From positions 1 to 64,000 of the forward strand of contig NZ_DGUZ01000018.1 of the NCBI RefSeq assembly GCF_002394865.1: a DNA stretch of 64,000 nucleotides, in the 5' to 3' direction. The stretch is from Fibrobacter sp. UBA4297. Lineage in GTDB: Bacteria; Fibrobacterota; Fibrobacteria; Fibrobacterales; Fibrobacteraceae. Of this stretch, positions 61,140 to 64,000 are shown in pieces (position 1 is the stretch's first letter; each line of letters begins with the position of its first letter). The notes beneath the pieces are model-generated. The model saw only the letters and a list, made by a program, of their open reading frames with translations. It had not been told where the DNA came from and searched no databases. Made by a program: the position numbers and the translations under genes.

Positions 61140-61170
61140 AGAGCGCGGCTACGAGCTGCGCTTTTTTCTA
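61140..61170 (+). terminator. terminator upstream of leuC
   Basis: AGCGC-GCT...AGC-GCGCT forms a stem with a short ACG loop, followed by six Ts. It closes the lipoprotein transcript. Confidence 0.75.
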
Positions 61171-61211
61171 TATTTGACCCGCAATAAAACAAACCTAAAA
61201 GAGACTTATCT

Positions 61212-62621
61212 ATGGGAAAATCACTCTATCAGAAAATTTTCGAAAGCCACACGGTAGCTAAGCTCCCGAGCGGCCAGTACCAGCTCTTTATCGGGCTCCA
61301 CCTCTGCCACGAAGTCACGAGCCCGCAGGCTTTTGCGCAGCTCCGCGAAGAAGGCCAGAAGGTGCTGTTCCCGGAACGCACTTTTGCCACGGTCGACCAC
61401 ATCATTCCGACCACGTTCCCGGAACGTAACCGTCCGCTCCAGGACGGCATTTCCGAAGAGATGTTCTCCCATATCGAAAACAACACCAAGAACAACGGCA
61501 TCAAGTTCTTTGGCCCCAGCACCTGCGAACAGGGCGTGATTCACATCGTGGGCCCCGAAGAAGGCGTGACCCAGCCGGGTATGACCGTTGCCTGCGGTGA
61601 CTCCCACACGGCAACCCACGGTGCATTCGGCGCTATCGCGTTCGGTATCGGCACGAGCCAGGTGGCCGACGTTCTCGCCACCCAGACGCTCGCCATGAGC
61701 CCCTTGAAGACTCGCCGCATCAAGTTCACCGGCAAGCTGAAGCCGGGTGTGACCGCCAAGGACGTGGCACTTGCCTACATTGCCAAGCTCGGCGTGAACG
61801 GCGGCGTTGGCTACGCTTACGAATTTGCAGGACCTGTCATCGAAGAAATGGGCATGGAAGGCCGTATGACGGTCTGCAACATGGCTATCGAAGGCGGCGC
61901 CCGCGTCGGTTACTGCAACCCCGACGAAAAGACTTTTGAATACCTCAAGGGCCGTCCGTACGCCCCGAAGGCCGACAAGTGGGACGAAGCCGTCGCTTAC
62001 TGGAAGTCCGTGGCTACCGACGCCGACGCTCAGTTTGACGACGAAGTCGAAATCAACTGCGACAACCTCGAACCGATGGTTACCTGGGGTATCACTCCGG
62101 CCCAGGCCATTCCGCTCAACGGCAACATGCCGAAGATCGACGAATTTACCGGCAGCGAAAAGAAGGTCATCTCCGAAGCCTACGAATACATGGGCTGGGA
62201 AGAAGGTTCCAAGATGATTGGCCGCCCCATCGACATCGCCTTCGTGGGCAGTTGCACCAACGGCCGCCTGAGCGACTTGCAGGCCGCCGCCGAAATCATC
62301 AAGGGCCACAAGGTCGCCCCGACCGTGAAGATGTGGGTCGTTCCTGGTTCCATGAAGATCAAGGTGGAAGCCGAACAGCTCGGTCTCGACAAAATCTTTA
62401 AGGAAGCCGGTGCCGAATGGCGCGAAGCAGGCTGCTCGCTCTGCCTCGCCATGAACCCGGACAAGCTCAAGGGCCGCCAGGTGAGCGCCTCCTCCAGTAA
62501 CCGCAACTTCAAGGGCCGTCAGGGCAGCCCCACGGGCCGCACCATCCTCATGAGCCCCGCCATGGTGGCCGCCGCCGCCATCGAAGGCTGTGTCACCGAC
62601 GTCCGCAAGTACATCAAGTAA
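61212..62621 (+). CDS. leuC: 3-isopropylmalate dehydratase large subunit
   Basis: The 469-residue protein has the aconitase-superfamily pattern: [50 protein letters not shown], and the 4Fe-4S cysteines C348 ([10 protein letters not shown]), C408 and C411 (CSLCLAMN). It isomerises 2- to 3-isopropylmalate in leucine synthesis together with LeuD, encoded 19 bases downstream. The length is normal. Confidence 0.97.
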   Translation: MGKSLYQKIFESHTVAKLPSGQYQLFIGLHLCHEVTSPQAFAQLREEGQKVLFPERTFATVDHIIPTTFPERNRPLQDGISEEMFSHIENNTKNNGIKFFGPSTCEQGVIHIVGPEEGVTQPGMTVACGDSHTATHGAFGAIAFGIGTSQVADVLATQTLAMSPLKTRRIKFTGKLKPGVTAKDVALAYIAKLGVNGGVGYAYEFAGPVIEEMGMEGRMTVCNMAIEGGARVGYCNPDEKTFEYLKGRPYAPKADKWDEAVAYWKSVATDADAQFDDEVEINCDNLEPMVTWGITPAQAIPLNGNMPKIDEFTGSEKKVISEAYEYMGWEEGSKMIGRPIDIAFVGSCTNGRLSDLQAAAEIIKGHKVAPTVKMWVVPGSMKIKVEAEQLGLDKIFKEAGAEWREAGCSLCLAMNPDKLKGRQVSASSSNRNFKGRQGSPTGRTILMSPAMVAAAAIEGCVTDVRKYIK

Positions 62622-62640
62622 CGCTAAGGAGATTTAAAAA

Positions 62641-63243
62641 ATGAATTCTATCGACATTGTTAAAGGTTCCGGCGTTCCTGTACGCGGCAACGACATCGAC
62701 ACTGACCGTATCATCCCGGCTCGCTTCCTCAAGTGCGTCACGTTCGAAGGCCTCGGCGCAAACGCCTTTGCCGACGATATCGCAGGCCTCGCCGCCCAGG
62801 GCAAGGTCCACCCGTTCCGCGATCCGGCCTACAAGAACGGCTCCATCCTCGTCTCGAACCAGAACTTCGGTTGCGGTTCCAGCCGTGAACACGCTCCGCA
62901 GGCTCTGAAACGCTGGGGCATCCGCGCCATCATCGCCGAAAGCTACTCCGAAATCTTCTTCGGCAACTGCGTCGCTATCGGCGTTCCCTGCTACAAGGTG
63001 AGCCACGAAGTGGCTGACAAGATTCTCGCTTGGATCGAAGCACACCCGAGCGAAGAACTCGTCACCAGCACCGAAAGCCGCACGCTCAAGATGGGTGACG
63101 AAACCATCGAGCTCACGCTTGCTGACGGCCCCCGCGGTCAGTTCCTCGACGGTTCCTGGCACGCACGCTCCGCCCTCATGGCCAACGCCGACAAGGTGCA
63201 GGAACTCGCAAGCAAGCTGCCGTATATGCAGTTCCTCAAGTAA
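62641..63243 (+). CDS. leuD: 3-isopropylmalate dehydratase small subunit
   Basis: The 200-residue swivel-domain subunit begins with VPVRGNDIDTDRIIPARFLKCVTFEGLG and contains NFGCGSSREHAPQALKRWGI, the substrate-binding loop. AAGGAGA precedes the ATG. With LeuC it forms the active heterodimer. No other leucine genes are in the window. Confidence 0.97.
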   Translation: MNSIDIVKGSGVPVRGNDIDTDRIIPARFLKCVTFEGLGANAFADDIAGLAAQGKVHPFRDPAYKNGSILVSNQNFGCGSSREHAPQALKRWGIRAIIAESYSEIFFGNCVAIGVPCYKVSHEVADKILAWIEAHPSEELVTSTESRTLKMGDETIELTLADGPRGQFLDGSWHARSALMANADKVQELASKLPYMQFLK

Positions 63244-63251
63244 TCGAAGGA

Positions 63252-63325
63252 TGTCATGCCCGCCTCCGAGCGGGCATCTCCCTTTTACGAAAAGCGTCTA
63301 GGTTAAAGCCTGGGCGTTTTTTGTT
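63252..63325 (+). terminator. family B palindrome and terminator after leuD
   Basis: CATGCCCGCCTCCGAGCGGGCAT (63252-63282) is followed by a wobble-containing stem (CGTCTAGG...CCTGGGCG) and TTTTTTG (63295-63322). Confidence 0.65.
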
Positions 63326-63432
63326 GTTTAGAGACTGTTTTATACACAAAGTTTATTCAAATAAGGTATATTAACAAACAACACCAAAACATCAAAAATT
63401 CTATCTAGAAAACTTTTGAATGAGAGAAACAA

Positions 63433-63732
63433 ATGGATTTTGATTCAGCTATTTACATGGGAATCTATTTCCTACTGGGAATTATTCTGCTCGGCTTTTT
63501 GGGGTACATGTACGACCACCTAGACAAGTCAAAAAAAGTTGACGACACAAAAAACGATCTGTTATCAGTACAAAAACAATCTACAGATTTCTTTTATGGA
63601 GGCCCAATCAAGTATATTTACAACGGTATCAAGAACAAGGACCCAAAAGCAATAATCATATTCATTTTGTTTATCGCAATTTTTACCGTAGCAATAATGA
63701 TAGGCAATTCACTCGCGAACCCGCATAAATAA
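63433..63732 (+). CDS. hypothetical small membrane protein
   Basis: A 99-residue protein with two hydrophobic helices (about 8-27 and 73-91) separated by a charged segment (DHLDKSKKVDDTKNDLLSVQ). GAGAGAAAC precedes the ATG. No family is recognised. A second small membrane protein gene follows on the same strand, so the two may form a unit that continues past the window. Confidence 0.65.
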   Translation: MDFDSAIYMGIYFLLGIILLGFLGYMYDHLDKSKKVDDTKNDLLSVQKQSTDFFYGGPIKYIYNGIKNKDPKAIIIFILFIAIFTVAIMIGNSLANPHK

Positions 63733-63805
63733 AGGTATATTTAGGTGGTTTTATAGGGATTCTTTGAGAGACAAGATAAACAAAAAAAATGTGGCGTAAA
63801 TACAT

Positions 63806-64000
63806 ATGTTATGGATAATTTTAATCAGTTTAATCATTGTCGGGGTTATTACCAATAATTATACACCATTAAAAGTTTTTGGTAAAATCATGGCTTTGAT
63901 CTTTGGAATTGTGTTGGTATTATGCTTAATTATTTTTTGGATAGCAACTATCGCAGAAGCCAACAAAAAGAAACAAGAAGAAGCCTATTGGGAAAAGGTT
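63806..64000 (+). CDS. hypothetical membrane protein (3' end beyond the window)
   Basis: An open frame of 65 codons runs from ATG 63806 to the window end: MLWIILISLIIVGVITNNYTP, a second helix (ALIFGIVLVLCLIIFWIATI), then a charged stretch (EANKKKQEEAYWEKV). The two-helix pattern resembles its upstream neighbour in layout. The ribosome site is weak. No family is recognised. Confidence 0.5.
   Translation, partial: MLWIILISLIIVGVITNNYTPLKVFGKIMALIFGIVLVLCLIIFWIATIAEANKKKQEEAYWEKV

Noticed and set aside
1..64000. CRISPR arrays, tRNA or rRNA genes, and a complete prophage
   Set aside because: No regularly spaced direct repeats, no convincing cloverleaf and no rRNA sequence were seen; the phage-like traces are limited to DUF1353 and the DUF4255 pair.

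Overview
The window looks like a chromosomal segment of a Fibrobacter species (Fibrobacterota). Three markers point there: two lipoproteins with poly-serine linkers and a C-terminal FISUMP domain (the Fibrobacter succinogenes major paralogous domain), a TIGR02147 regulator coupled to a lipoprotein gene, and a secreted GH26 mannanase with a mannan-binding module. The lifestyle suggested is an anaerobic, fibre-degrading, Gram-negative bacterium. No rRNA, tRNA, CRISPR array or intact mobile element was seen.

Layout. 0-0.6 kb: the start of a GNAT toxin-like gene with a 55-residue upstream partner. 0.9-4.6 kb: a redox cluster (decarboxylase-cupin lipoprotein, SUMF1-flavodoxin fusion, DUF4405 membrane protein) facing an SMR exporter. 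4.7-9.6 kb: small hypothetical proteins, the TIGR02147/lipoprotein pair and the GH26 mannanase. 9.7-15 kb: an ECF transporter operon (S, T and a double ATPase) with a partial duplicate of the ATPase; a FISUMP gene lies between the two copies. 15-18.7 kb: an RND exporter and an Rpn-type nuclease.

19.1-28.1 kb, all on the minus strand, is a metal-homeostasis island: a DtxR-type regulator, FeoA, FeoB, an outer-membrane barrel, DUF3793, flavodoxin, DUF6110 and a P1B-type ATPase. It carries repeated TTAG-N6-CTAA palindromes in front of the feo operon, the barrel and DUF3793, and a seven-half-site TTAG/CTAA array in front of DUF6110. My reading is that this is one regulon of the local DtxR protein: iron uptake by FeoAB, replacement of iron-sulfur electron carriers by flavodoxin, and metal export by the ATPase.

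28.3-38.5 kb is accessory: a MACPF pore-forming-type protein, an HD-GYP phosphodiesterase, DUF1353, relics of a type I restriction gene and an IS3 element, an orphan DUF4255 pair typical of contractile injection systems, and a LuxR-TPR regulator. 38.6-51.5 kb is mostly housekeeping: ClpC, Lol lipoprotein export (interrupted by the second FISUMP gene), LysS, a decayed toxin-antitoxin pair, RF3 and a deoxyinosine glycosylase. 51.7-61.1 kb holds envelope genes: a 2130-residue tandem-repeat surface protein and an M23 peptidase. 61.2-63.2 kb is leuCD. The end holds two small membrane proteins.

A striking feature throughout is the number of short interspersed palindromic and simple repeats. Many sit inside coding sequence, where they form linkers, N-terminal extensions, part of a signal peptide and an insert in FeoB.
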